This document shows, piece by piece, positions 1 to 10,614 of a stretch of 64,000 nt of DNA. Source of the DNA: Onthophagus taurus (taxonomy: Eukaryota; Arthropoda; Insecta; Coleoptera; Scarabaeidae); NCBI RefSeq assembly GCF_036711975.1, contig NC_091976.1, positions 6,138,001 to 6,202,000 on the forward strand, given 5' to 3'. The position numbers were made by a program, and so were the translations under genes. Under the pieces are notes generated by a model, which saw nothing but the letters and a program-made list of their open reading frames with translations, had not been told where the DNA came from and ran no database searches. How positions within the stretch are numbered: the first letter of the stretch is position 1; the number at the start of each line of letters is the position of its first letter.

Positions 1-526
1 AGCAATTCTCTGAATGGCATTATGTGTAGCATTCTTCGGTCGTAGTTTGCTATGGTCTGTTATCAATTGTATCCGATTTTTGTCCGTTATAACAAACATT
101 CTAGGGGCATCATTTTTTGTTTTCGGTATATTTACTGTTATACAGTCAGATTTATAATAAAGATCATCCACACATATATTTAATAATTCTTCTCTTCGAC
201 ATGATCCATTGTACCCCATTATTAAAATTACCTAAAATAACCTAGTAAATTAGCGAAAAAAATCAATAGAAAATCAAATAAACTAGAAGAAATCAATACA
301 CTTTATTATTAGCTTCCGTTATAAATTTAATGACATCGTCATACTCTAAAATTTTAGAATTTTTGGGTACGTAATTTTTCGACAATTTTTTTAAGAGAAA
401 TTGAAGTTTTTTATATTTTGTTATATCCACATCTCTATGGATGTTTAAATACATTCTTAGCATCGAATACAAGGTCCATAATGATGAGGACTTATACTTT
501 TTTTCCTTGAATTTCAAAATATGCAA
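1..526 (-). CDS. Crypton-like tyrosine recombinase, partial, two exons
   Basis: Partial gene of the insect Crypton type (tyrosine-recombinase DNA transposon). The 302-526 part encodes the helical N-terminal core-binding region, ending in EANNK. A 70-base intron follows (GT at 301-300, AG at 233-232 on the minus strand). The next exon, 231 down to 1, opens with VILIMGYNGSCRREELLNI, which carries the first catalytic Arg box (CRREEL) of this family. Splicing joins the two parts in frame. The later catalytic His and Tyr boxes lie outside the window, and the N-terminus is probably in a further upstream exon. The family call rests on the Arg box and its spacing; I could not run a search. Confidence 0.65.
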
Positions 527-1036
527 TTAGCACATTTTCTGAAATTTCTTTGTAGTGTTTAAAATGAAATTACTGAAATATACCCGTAAAATCTTAAATA
601 TCCAATCAGCAAACAAAAATAATGACTATAAAACGCCACAATAAGATAAGGTCCCGGCCAATCTTAAAGGAGAAGGGGGTGGATTTAATTATAAATTAGG
701 GAGCCAGTGGATCTGCAAATGTTCCTTAACACATCCAACTGTAACAGTTGGTGTGACGTAAAAAAAAAGCGTAAATAAAGAGTACTATATATGTAGTATT
801 TAGAGTAAAGCTCAAAATAAATATATATGATTATTAATTAAAAAAAAGGTATGTAAATATAAAAACGTTTAAAATAACGTTAAAAAATAGCATAAAAAAC
901 GTTTCATAAGACTTAAAGGACTTATTAGTTTTTAACTTGAATTTGTGCATTTCAAGCGTGTCTTACGAAACTAGTTTTTTAATATGCTATTATACTCCGT
1001 TACACTTACAGCGTCATTTTTCACCATTAATAAAAT
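527..1036. other. AT-rich stretch with no recognised gene
   Basis: Very AT-rich sequence with short poly-A and TAT runs. I see no conserved motif, no paired inverted repeat and no long open frame. It probably separates the Crypton fragment from the hAT-like fragment. Confidence 0.5.
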
Positions 1037-1213
1037 ATAATTAAATTAATAAATACGCAGTTTTTGTGTCAACGAAATGTTGAGCATAAGAAGAAGCCTC
1101 TAGCCAAGTACCCCATCGTGTAGCTACGGGTGATGAAGGTAACGGTAGAGCTGGACACATTTCTCTATACAATGAAATTCTTCGAGGAGCTTTTAAAAAA
1201 ATTTTATTTGCTG
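1037..1213 (-). pseudogene. hAT-like transposase fragment
   Basis: A short open stretch on the minus strand contains ANKIFLKAPRRISLYREMCP and, after a PLP-rich spacer, ATRWGTWLEASSYAQ. The pattern KVFxKAPxR...ICP...P..P..TRWGTWL is a familiar conserved block of one branch of insect hAT-like transposases (BED/DUF659 type). Nothing else of the gene remains: on one side is AT-rich DNA, on the other a Jockey 3' end. It is a dead fragment. The family call comes from a remembered motif and should be checked by a profile search. Confidence 0.45.
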
Positions 1214-1258
1214 GAGCTAATTAATTTATGTACATCTGGACATTTTTCCCTAATGAAC

Positions 1259-1888
1259 TCACAAAATCGATGAAGGTCGTGTGCAACGACCTTTTACAAA
1301 TATAGCCGTTTCTAAAATTAATAAAGATGGTAATATTAAGATTTTATAAAATTCAGAAACTGGTTTACATGAATCTCTGGGTTTCAGTCCAAATACTGCC
1401 CTAATACATTTCTTTTGGGCTATGAACACGCGATCAACGTCCGCCGAGTGGACCCAGAAGATTATACCATACCTCAGGCGCGACTCGACACACGCGTAAT
1501 ACGCACTTAAAGCCACACTCACCAACCGCGAAATAGTCCATAGCGCGTAACACGATTTATTTATCTTCATGATAAGATCATTGATATGTTGCTTCCATGA
1601 AAGCTGATGATCAATGTTAACCCCCAGAAACACAACCTCTTCCTAGCAGTAAGCTTGGTACCATTGAATATTAGTTCTAATTCGTTTCTTTTTGTAGGAG
1701 TTCCTATTGTTATAAAGTTTATTTTTTCTAAGTATAGTTGTAAGTTGTTATTTGAAAACCAAGTTTGCAGTTTACCTAAATTGAGCTGAACCAATTCTGA
1801 CATTTGTCAGCAGTTTCCCAGTTCCTCAGTTTTTGTAGTTAACACTGCAGTGGAGTCATCTGCAAAAAGGATAAGTAGATCCTCTATC
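1259..1888 (-). pseudogene. Jockey-type non-LTR reverse transcriptase, C-terminal fragment
   Basis: Reading on the minus strand, the active-site block DLLILFADDSTAVL (FADD at 1855-1866) is followed by LQTWFSNNNLQLYLEK and then by a region starting FLGVNIDHQLSWKQHI. This order (FADD, WxxxNxLxLNxxKT, LGxxxDxxLxWxxH) is typical of Jockey-superfamily reverse transcriptase and its thumb. A stop codon lies shortly after the FADD box and there is a frameshift near 1600, so it cannot make a product. The upstream two thirds of the element are missing and are replaced by an R1-type fragment at about 1889. Confidence 0.75.
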
Positions 1889-2330
1889 ACTTCTCGAAGA
1901 TGGATTTTGTTTGGGGTCCAATGCTTTCAATATTTGGCATCTTTGGTTTAAATACTTAATGAAATTATCTAATGTTGGTTTCGAAACTACCCGCTCATTC
2001 ATTCCCAGCCATTCACTCATCCTGTTCAAAGGCATGCACTCCAACCTTCCGCCCTGCTATTGCCCTTTATCAAAAACACGATATCATCAGCGTAGGCTAT
2101 TACCTCTTCGTCGTCCCACTCCATACCCAACAACTCGTCCTGAACCACATTCCAGAAGCGGGGCCCAGTACTGAACCTTGGGGACAACCCTTCTTCATGT
2201 TCCTGGCTACAGACCCTACACCCGAACTAAATTCGACTACATATTTATCTGAGCAGTTCCTAACAAATTCCCCCGCAGATGCCAAGGCATCGTCCGCGCC
2301 TACCCCTTTTTGAAACCAAACTACTTTACG
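1889..2330 (-). pseudogene. R1-clade non-LTR reverse transcriptase fragment
   Basis: The minus strand encodes KGCPQGSVLGP, an R1/I-type fingers-palm block, followed after a frameshift near 2160 by WNVVQDELLG and then VIAYADDIVFLIKG, the catalytic YADD box (about 2084-2095). A second frameshift leads to LNRMSEWLGMNE, which matches the alignment position just after the active site in R1-like elements. Two frameshifts and truncation at both ends mark it as dead. It joins directly to the Jockey fragment, so one of the two was cut by insertion or deletion here. Confidence 0.75.
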
Positions 2331-3103
2331 CAGTCCATACCTCTGGCTTCGTTCGAACCGAGATCTGCTTATCGAAAACCTTACTGGGAACTTGGTAAGA
2401 ACAAACCTTACTAAGAGTTGTCACCAACCCCTCTAAAGTAAGTACACCCCGACACAGAACTTAAAGACGAATTTGAAGGAAAGAATACTTCTTCTCTAAT
2501 GGGATTTGGAGACTTGTCTCTGATGCATAACAAACGAAAGTTTTTCAAAAACTTTTCAAAAGAAGAATTTTTGTCAAAAACTCCAAAATTCAAAGTCTCA
2601 AAACTCACTCAACTTTGTCAAAACTCATCGCAATAACAAATAAAGTCAGCAGACGGAAAATCATAGTTTTCCCAGTCATTTTTTAGAGAATATATCCAAT
2701 TTTGTGAATAGTAAATAAATAGCTCCTATCCCAAGTGTTTACATTCTCGCCTAATCCTACCAGTGCTGGGCAATTTTTCTGGAATGTGTGGGAAAAAGTT
2801 CTCAATGCAGTATGCAATGCATTTCATCATCGACTTGTCCAAAGCTGATTCACGTGTTAAAAGACAATACTTAAAAGCTTTTTCTATCATCTAACAACGG
2901 CTGTACTTTATAGAGACGCTGAAAATAAGAGTCACATAACAACGTTTTTAACTTTTGAGAAATGAATTGTCTCATGTTATATATTAATTTCATATTTATG
3001 TAGGTTGTTTTTGCGACGACATTTCCTGGTTCGGTCCTAGGAAAAGGGGTCTTGGTGCCCTTTTATATGTTCGGGATGTTAACGGTCTCGGCCGCCACCT
3101 TAT
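2331..3103. other. Unassigned region between TE fragments
   Basis: No domain that I recognise. Minus-strand frames hold short conserved-looking peptides (for example SALDKSMMKCIAYCIENF near 2800-2860), which may be decayed TE coding sequence, but they are broken and I cannot assign them. A 66-residue open frame at 2996-3196 reads out of the candidate LTR next to it. Confidence 0.35.
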
Positions 3104-4780
3104 GTTTAGAGAGTTAAGGAACTCTTTCGCCTCCAGGTAACTTTTGGGGGTTACAGTCGGAGATTCAGGGATTCGGTATGGGAAAGAAGAAAACAAGAAA
3201 AATTCGGAAAATAAATAACTATCAACTTTATTAATAATAAAATAAACAAATAGGAGAGCAGTTTATTACTTTGTGACCACGGTCGGAGAATGGGGACGGT
3301 GGGAATAAATTAACAAGACTTTGACTTTATAATAAACGAGTTTAAATTAAACAAACAAAAAAATGAGGCGGAGGTATAGGATACACCTGGAAACCTTCCT
3401 AAGGTGTAAAGGAACGGAATATTCGAAGAACCGTCCAAGAGTATTAAGGTTGGAACAAAATGTACAAAAATTAATAAAAGTTAACAAAAATAAAATCAAA
3501 GTCTTTCAAAATAAATCGGACTTACGGTAAAATTGAAATACGGGTATTTCTAAGAAAAATTAGCGGGTGTCTTCGGAACTAATCACGGCTGTTGCGGACT
3601 GTTGAAGCTGTCGTAACTGTTTTAAAAATCAGAATTTTGGGCGGCTATTTATACCATTTTGGGGCGAAAACTGGATTTTTCCGCGTGGGAGATCGTATCA
3701 CTACAAGTTATCAACGACTAATTTACAATGCGCGGCGCTAATTAACAAAAATAGCAAAATTCTGACGGCGCTATCGGATGCGGGACACAAAATTACATAA
3801 TTACAGTCTTTGAACGGGTAAAATCGGCTAAGGAACGGCGGAGTAATTAACAATTAATCAACAATAATTAACGGAAAAATTTATAACACAAATCAAAAGA
3901 TACCCTTACTTATACGGAAAATCACAAAAATATTTTTAACAAAATCGGCCACTGTTTACGGCACTTATAGTCACAAACGTTTTCCCGACCACGTGTTTCA
4001 CGTTAAAACCAATTAATCGGTATTAATTTACGCGCACCTTAACACAAAACAATTCCAGCAGTTGGGTGATGTTCGGGGCAATCCTACATGGGAAATATTT
4101 TCAACGGATGACCATCAGGAATGGAGTAATTTAATTAATTATGATGCTGGATGATTTTCGGTGAATTATTGTATTAATAATAAGCGGATCATCTTTAGAA
4201 TCGTTCAACGGTTATTTCATGATATTTGTAAATGTTTGAAATCGGTTTGATCGGTCTACGGTTTCTAATTCCGCATCATAAAAAATAGTCGCTATACGGT
4301 AGCTCGACGGTAGCTCGCTGGCTGCTGAAACTTTCTCGGGACGGTCGGCTGGACTGATAGAAACATGTGGCTTGTCGTATCTTGTTTGAAAATTTGTTAA
4401 TTTTGGAATTATTTAATTATTTGATAATAATTTTTCGGCAAGCACATGTTTTCGTGATTCAGCAATTTTATTAATTACTTTCATTTATTGATGATTTGGT
4501 CAGGGAACTCTGTTGGAATTTAAGATAACGGTTTCGAAATGGAAAACGGAAAAAATCAAAGTCTAATTAAGAAAATTATCAAAATTAATAAAATGTGAAT
4601 TGGGTTGTATAAACGGGCGGTGATAAGGAGATAAGATATCTTTTTCAGAATTTCTACAAATCGGGTGGAAACTATAACGTATCGAGGTAGTGTGGGAAGT
4701 ATACTCGGATATATTTAATTTTCGGTAATTTTTCGGAATATTCGGTTTTTGAAAAATAAAAATAATGTAACTTCGTTACA
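3104..4780 (-). repeat. Candidate long LTR (about 1.7 kb) of a degraded retrotransposon
   Basis: On the minus strand the block would begin TGTAACGAAGTTACA (4780 downwards) and end TCTAAACA at about 3104, giving TG...CA ends. A possible primer-binding site, TGGCGGCCGAGACC, starts at 3097, five bases after the end. Composition is uniform and unusual: AT-rich but full of CGG/CCG triplets. An AATAAAG box lies near the proposed end. There is no second copy in the window and no gag or pol beside it, so this stays a hypothesis; a MITE-like or satellite origin is possible. Confidence 0.3.
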
Positions 4781-4801
4781 TTTTCAAACATGCATTGATA
4801 T

Positions 4802-4991
4802 TGTGGATATATATGTATGCATCCACAATATAAATTAATATTTTAATAAATAATAATACGACTACACTAATATAACTACATTCACAGGATTGATAGAATC
4901 GATTGATTATTTTGAATGATAATAATATTAATAATTTTATATAGTAACGTTCTCCTTTGTTTTGTACATGTCGTGTGCACAGCATGCTACA
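4802..4991 (-). repeat. 3' LTR of the gypsy-type element
   Basis: A 190-bp direct repeat of the copies at 9582-9770 and 9782-9958. On the minus strand it starts TGTAGCATGC and ends ATATCCACA. The inner end forms a hairpin: TGTGGAT and ATCCACA lie 12 bases apart. It is preceded on the minus strand by the purine tract GGAGGGGAAGTGGC. Confidence 0.92.
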
Positions 4992-5006
4992 GCCACTTCC
5001 CCTCCT
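4992..5006 (-). promoter_or_regulatory. Polypurine tract (plus-strand primer) of the gypsy-type element
   Basis: Minus strand GGAGGGGAAGTGGC directly abuts the 3' LTR. Its last eight bases, GAAGTGGC, also appear between the two tandem LTRs at 9771-9778. Confidence 0.75.
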
Positions 5007-5059
5007 ATAAAGATTAATAAAAAGAGGAATATGGTGGTTAAAGAAAAAATAAATCATAT

Positions 5060-8000
5060 TTAAAAATTGAAAGTAACTTTTTTTTGAATTTTTATATCAT
5101 GAGAATTGATTGCCTCGCTGTGGTGACAAGTTGAATTTTCTTTTAAAAGAAATGCTGGTTTAAGGTTGTTGATGTTAACAGCTACTTCCTTGTTATTTTT
5201 GAAAATTACAAAATATTTCGGAAATGTTTTTATCACTTTAAATGGGCCTTCATATCTTGGTGTTAAAGAGGCTTGAATCCCATTAATTTTGATAAAAACA
5301 AATTTTGAAATGAATAAATCTTTATGAATAAATGGTTTTTGGTTGGAATGAAAAACTGTGTTTACTGGTTTCAAACAAGAGAATGTTTCTCGTAAACTAG
5401 ATAGCAATGGATCAGATTCCAAAGGGTGTTGAATATTAACAAAAAATTCTCCTGGAAGCCTAAGTGGTTGACCGTATACAAGTTCAGCAGATGAACAACC
5501 TAGGTCTTCCTTAAGAGATGATCTGAGGCCTAGGAGAACCAAGGGAAGATCATTGTTCCACCTCGTAGTGTTACCTCTGGCAGTTATGGCTGTTTTTAAA
5601 GAACGGTGAAACCTTTCTAAAATTCCGTTGCTTTGGGGATGGAAGGTGGATGTATGAATTTGACGTGTTCCTAGAAGGGTGTGAAATTTTGAAAAGAGTT
5701 TTGATTCGAATTGTCGTCCCTGATCATGGGTTATAGTGCTAGGAATGCCAAATCGGCTGAAATAATGCCGAAACAAAGTATCCGCAATAGAAGAAGAACC
5801 AATATCTTTGAGAGGAAAAGCTTCTGGCCAACGCGTGAAACGATCTATTACGGTGAGCACATATGTGCAGCCAAGGGACGGAGTGAGAGGACCGACCAAA
5901 TCAATGTGGATATGGTCGAATCTTAATTTTGGTATCGGAATTTTACTAATAGGTGATTTTGTGTACTTTTGAACTTTTGTTTGTTGACATCGCAAACAGG
6001 TTTTTGTCCATAACTGAATGTGTTTTGTCATGTGAGGCCAAAAGAATCGTGTTTTGATGATGTGTGTAGTAGCGCGAATACCAGGATGTGTTAAGTTGTG
6101 AAATTTGTTGAAAATTGTTTTACGAAATTTTTGTGGTATGTATGTTCGAGGATTGTTTGTTGAAATGTCGCACCAAAGCTTTACATCTGAATGTGATGTT
6201 GTTTGTTGCGATAGGTTATATTTAGTAGTTTGTGTCTTTGAGTATTGTTTGTTTAGTAAATGTTTTAATTCTGTATCGTTAAATTGCGCGTTTTTTAAGG
6301 TTTGTGTGTCAGGGTACTGTGAATTTAGAGAATCAATATTTGTTCTGGACAACGTGTCCGCTACAATGTTTGATTCTCCTGTAATGTACCTGATATCTGA
6401 TGTGAATTGTGTTATGTAAGTAAGATATCGTGTCTGACGTGGAGTTTTTTCTGTGTTAGAAAAAATTGTGTTGATTAGAGGTTTGTGATCAGTGTAAACT
6501 ACAAATTGATGTCCATGTAAAAAATGTTTAAAGAATTTGATACTAGTGTAAATTGCTAACAATTCTCTATCAAAAGTTGAATAATTTATTTGGCTTGAAG
6601 ATAATTTTTGAGAAAAAAATGCTAAAGGTTGTGTTTTATTGTCTATAGTCGGTGATAAAACTGCTCCTATACCTTTACTTGAGGCGTCTGTCGTCAGTGA
6701 AAGAGTTGCTTGTGGTGATGGGTGTGCAAGAGTGACGGATTTTGATAAAAGTTCTTTGGCTGTAGTGAAAGAAATGTCGTGAAGGTGTGTCCAAGAGGTG
6801 ATTGATTTAAGTTTTTGTGAATAAAGTGTTTTTGATAAATGATGTAAAGGAGCTAAAATGTTTGAGATGTTTGGTAAAAATCTGTGATAAAAATTTATCA
6901 TTCCTAAGAATCGCTGTAATTGTTTTAGTGTGGTTGGTTTTGGAAATTCAGTTATGGCATTAACCTTAGATTGCGAAGGGCGAACGCCTTCAGCAGAAAT
7001 TTGATGACTTAGGAAATTTAAATCTGTAACTCCAAAAACGCATTTTGTTGGTTGTATATTAATATTACAAGAGCTTAACCTCTCAAACAATTGTTGTAAA
7101 TGAAGATAATGTTCTTCTTCATTGCGACTGGCTACTAGAATATCATCTAGATATACGAATAGGAAATCTAAGCCAGATAGAACTTCGTTTATGAACCTTT
7201 GAAAGGTTTGTGTCGCATTACGTAAACCGAAAGGCATTCTCGTGAATTCGAACAGACCAAACGGTGTAGTGATAGCCGTTTTAGGAATATCGTCTTCTTC
7301 TACAGGAATTTGGTGATAAGCTCGTACCAGATCTAATTTTGAAAAAATTTTGCAATTGTGTAAATGTAAGTTAAAATCTTGAATGTGCGGAAGAGGATAA
7401 CGATCTGGAACTGTGATGTTGTTGAGTTGTCGGTAGTCTCCACATGGTCTCCAATCGTTGGAATCTTTCTTAGGAACCATGTGAAGAGGCGACGCTGTAG
7501 AAGAAGAAGAGGGTCGGCAGATTCCTAATGCCACCATTTGTTCGAATTCTTTCTTTGCGATGTTGTGTTTGTGCACGTCTAAACGTCGGGGACGACAAAA
7601 CGGTAAGTGTGAGTTGGTAACAATTCTGTGTCGAGTGTTATGTCCAACTGGTTTTGTAAAGTCCGGTGTAGACGTTAATTTTGGAAATTTTTTTAAGAGT
7701 GTTGTATATTTGGTTTCAAAAGAAAAAATTTTGGGAGTTGGAATAGTATTTTTGACAATGGAACCAATTGAAAACAGATTGGTTTTCGAATCTACCAATC
7801 GCTTCTTTTTTATATCCACCAAGATACCAAATGCATGAAGGAAATCCGCACCAATGATTGGTTTACTAACATTAGCTATAGTAAATACGAATGGGAAATT
7901 CCTTCTTAGATTTAATGAAATTGTAAGCATTTTTTTACCGTATGTAGTAATTGTAGTACCATTAGCGGCAGAAAGGTTTGAGTTGGTATCTTGGTTACGT

Positions 8001-8193
8001 TTCGGATATAATTTGTGAGGTAGAACCGAAATGTCAGCTCCAGTGTCAATTAAAATATTTAGGTTATTTTGATTGTCAAAAATGAAAAGTCGCGAACTGA
8101 CAGAATTTACCGTAAATTGAGGTTGACTTTTTGTCAAAATTTTGAATTTGGAAAAATTTTGTTTTTCTTTTGAAACCTTTATTAGTTTTTTGA
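5060..8193 (-). CDS. Gypsy-type Pol polyprotein (protease, RT, RNase H, integrase)
   Basis: A fully open frame of about 1,025 residues downstream of residue 8137, entered from gag by a likely -1 frameshift at 8185-8191. Domains in order: aspartic protease ([11 protein letters not shown] near residue 30, later [11 protein letters not shown]); reverse transcriptase ([27 protein letters not shown], active site [12 protein letters not shown] near residue 330); RNase H ([30 protein letters not shown]); integrase with an HHCC zinc knuckle (THPGIRA...CLRCQQTK) and the DDE core ([26 protein letters not shown]). All key residues are present, so the protein could be functional. There is no ATG near the start of the frame, consistent with expression as a Gag-Pol fusion. 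It is not a host gene. Confidence 0.93.
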
Positions 8194-9148
8194 TGTCGAT
8201 GGAAAATTTTTGTTTTTGTCGGTGAAGGAATTATAAAATATGCAATATGTTCCTCCACATTTAACGGCGTTGTCTCCAAATTTACGGTGATACCAACAAA
8301 TAGTCGAAAAACTCGTAGAATTAGATCTATTCCGCGAGTGACGTGACGAAGAACGATGTCTATCTCGAGAATTGTGAAAACAATTACAATTACAATTCTT
8401 CGACGTATTTGTTGGTATGTTTTGAAATTTTTTTAGTCAAAGAATTTATTTGATTTTCCAAATTTTTTGTCCTGTTGTCCTGTTGTTGTTGTGTAATGGT
8501 AGCCACTAGTGCTTGACACGTTAACGTCAGATTTTGGATTGTTGTTAGTAATTCGTCGTGTGGTGGTGTTTTTGTGGTGCGATGTTTTTGAACTTCCGAG
8601 AGGTGTGTTGAGGTCGACGTCAAATTCATTGATTCCCACACCTTGTCGGCAATGGAAAGAATGTCCACAACGTCCTCTTTGCCAGAAGCGAGGAGTGCAA
8701 CCGAAACAACACGAGGTAGTCTCCTTTGCCACAATTTTAATAACAAATTTGGACTAACCACCTGAGAACCACCAACTGTGGTCAACATCGCTCGATAAAA
8801 ATCTGACGGTTTTTGATCTCCCATTTGCGAACCTAACAGAACATCGTCCAGCCGTTTTTCTTCACTCAATGATAACCTGTCGATTAACAATTTTTTGAGT
8901 GAAGAATATGGATTTATGTCTGGAGGGTTCTGTATGAGATCTACCACGGTAGAGATGATCTCAGTGGGTAAATTTGCCAAAAGAATGTTAAATTTTGTTT
9001 TTTCACTGCTAATTCTAGTTAGAGTAAACTGTGCTTCATCTTGTCGAAACCAAATATCGGGATTAGAAGGCCAAAATGGTGGTAATTTCAGTTTTGAAAT
9101 ATTTTGCAATTCGTGTGCGGTATTGTCACCATCAGCAGGGTCAATCAT
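8179..9148 (-). pseudogene. Gag of the gypsy-type element, one frame break
   Basis: The N-terminal and capsid part (9148 to about 8440) is open; it starts MIDPADGDN and holds the arthropod gag block FWPSNPDIWFRQDEAQF. The nucleocapsid part lies in another frame (8410-8185): basic SR/RH-rich stretch, then a CCHC-like motif CWYHRKFGDNAVKCGG. The two frames meet at a run of seven A (minus strand), so a single-base change there most simply explains the break. Gag ends with tandem stop codons TAATAA (8184-8179) right after a slippery heptamer. Gag would bind the RNA genome and form the particle. Confidence 0.8.
8185..8191 (-). promoter_or_regulatory. Candidate -1 ribosomal frameshift site A AAA AAC
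   Basis: The minus strand reads A AAA AAC in the nucleocapsid (zero) frame, followed at once by TAATAA. Slipping back one base enters the open pol frame. The heptamer fits the classical X XXY YYZ rule. Confidence 0.65.
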
Positions 9149-9469
9149 TTTTAATAAAAAATTGTCTAGAAAATACGTTTAGGTTTTCTATTAAAGTAAA
9201 GTAATTTTTTTAATATTTGTTTTTGTTAAATAAAAATTGTTGAAAATATGATTAATTTTTTGATTCCTCTTAATATTAGTCCTACAGGAATGAAAAGTGA
9301 CTTTACTCACCGGCACACGACTGTAAACAAAACGTTTAGAATCTTGATGGTTGCGGGACTGGGCTGGCGCTTGTTCTAACTTGATGGAATGACTTGACGT
9401 CTTATTGTCAATTGACGTAATATGGCTTGGGTTTGACTTTATTGGGTATGGGTAGAGCGCAGATTCAAA

Positions 9470-9570
9470 TATTTCGTCGGGGGCAGGTTCAAGCTAATCT
9501 TCGGGTGCAGGTATAAAGTAATCGCTGGGGTAGGGTCAAAAAATTCGTCGGGGGCAGGTTCAAGCTTCGG
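9470..9570. repeat. Tandem repeats in the gypsy leader
   Basis: The block TTCGTCGGGGGCAGGTTCAA occurs at about 9473-9492 and again near 9543-9562, about 70 bases apart, with partial copies (CTTCGGGTGCAGGT) between. It lies in the untranslated leader between the primer-binding site and gag. Confidence 0.7.
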
Positions 9571-9578
9571 GGTCACCA
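9565..9578 (-). promoter_or_regulatory. Primer-binding site of the gypsy-type element
   Basis: TGGTGACCCCGAAG starts three bases (ATT) after the LTR end on the minus strand. The TGG start would pair with a tRNA CCA tail. I cannot name the tRNA with certainty. Confidence 0.7.
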
Positions 9579-9581
9579 AAT

Positions 9582-9770
9582 TGTGGATATATATGTATGC
9601 ATCCACAATATAAATTAATATTTTAATAAATAATAATACGACTACACTAATATAACTACATTCACAGGATTGATAGAATCGATTGATTATTTTGAATGAT
9701 AATAATATTAATAATTTTATATAGTAACGTTCTTTTTGTTTTGTACATGTCGTGTGCACAGCATGCTACA
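9582..9770 (-). repeat. Inner 5' LTR of the gypsy-type element
   Basis: A 189-bp copy of the LTR, followed on the minus strand by the primer-binding site, so this is the LTR that serves the internal region. Confidence 0.92.
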
Positions 9771-9781
9771 GCCACTTCAAT

Positions 9782-9958
9782 TGTGGATATATCTGTATGT
9801 ATCCACAATATAAATTAATATTTTAATAAATAATAATACGAACTACATTTACAGGACTGATAAAATCGATTGATTATTTTGAATGATAATAATATTAATA
9901 ATTTTATATAGTAACGTTCTCCTTTGTTTTGTACATGTCGTGTGCACAGCATGCTACA
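9782..9958 (-). repeat. Outer third LTR copy
   Basis: A 177-bp LTR copy with a small internal deletion and several substitutions. It touches the GATAT target duplication. Between it and the inner LTR are only 11 bases: ATT (as after the other LTR) plus GAAGTGGC (end of the polypurine tract). Confidence 0.9.
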
Positions 9959-9963
9959 GATAT

Positions 9964-10272
9964 GATCACAGAAGATTAGAGCCTCATCAAGAATTACTCC
10001 TAAATTCCTTACTTTTTCCTTCAACTCCAGCCGTGAACCATCAAGCGCAATACTTATCCTATTTTTAACTCGTTTTCTAATCTTTTGAGGGCCAAACACA
10101 ATAAGTTCAGTTTTACTGCTATTATCTTGGCGAGAGTTTTCGACCAACAAATTTAAATCTTGCAGAATTTTAGCAACAATGTCCTCCACCTCTTCCTCCC
10201 TAACTGACATATATATTTGTGTATCATCCGCATAACAGTGATAATCGCAATACTGTAAACAATTTGTTAATA
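9964..10272 (-). pseudogene. Jockey-type RT fragment, target of the gypsy and pogo insertions
   Basis: The minus strand carries the active site CYADDTQIYMSV (YADD at 10223-10234), then NSSKTELIVFGP and LGVILDEALIF, matching palm and thumb of Jockey-superfamily reverse transcriptase. The frame continues across the gypsy element into 4801-4785 (INACLKM), which ties the two flanks together. Its upstream part is cut at 10271 by the TA duplication of the pogo-like element. Confidence 0.75.
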
Positions 10273-10456
10273 GGGGAACTCGGGGCAGAATGGGGTACCA
10301 ACTTAAAAATATGTTTTAAACTACAAAAGGATTAATTAAAACATATGCAAAATTTTCTATGAATGTATTGTAATGTAATAATCACAAAAATACAACAATA
10401 TTGTAAGAAAATAAAAGAACAATACTTTTTTTTTCAAAAGCAGAACATTATGTCAT

Positions 10457-10496
10457 TTACCCCGTTCTGCCCCATGCCCGGGCAGAACGGGGTGGT
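10457..10496. repeat. Internal palindrome of the pogo terminal motif
   Basis: CCCCGTTCTGCCC and GGGCAGAACGGGG are separated by a few bases. The motif GGGGCAGAACGGGG is the same as in the terminal repeats (10282-10297), about 170 bases inward. Confidence 0.75.
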
Positions 10497-10614
10497 AAGG
10501 ACAAATAATTACAAAAACATAAAACTAGTAAAAATGCAGAAAAAATAATTTTGATTTTGAAGTTTTAAGTGACTCTAAAGGATTAACTACAGTTTTCATG
10601 GATTTCAGTTCAGT

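Larger units (their letters stand above)
4802..9958 (-). mobile_element. Gypsy-type LTR retrotransposon with three LTR copies
   Basis: Order on the minus strand: LTR (9958-9782), 11-base remnant, LTR (9770-9582), primer-binding site, gag, pol, polypurine tract, LTR (4991-4802). The whole unit is flanked by a perfect 5-bp target duplication GATAT (4797-4801 and 9959-9963). The target was a Jockey-type reverse transcriptase gene; its reading frame continues across the two flanks once the element and one GATAT are removed. pol is fully open; gag carries one frame break. No envelope-like gene is seen. Sequence similarity between LTR copies is high, suggesting fairly recent insertion. Confidence 0.93.

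Noticed and set aside
4776..5057. Leucine/isoleucine-rich minus-strand frame resembling a membrane protein
   Set aside because: It is the LTR read as protein; the same peptide recurs in the other LTR copies.
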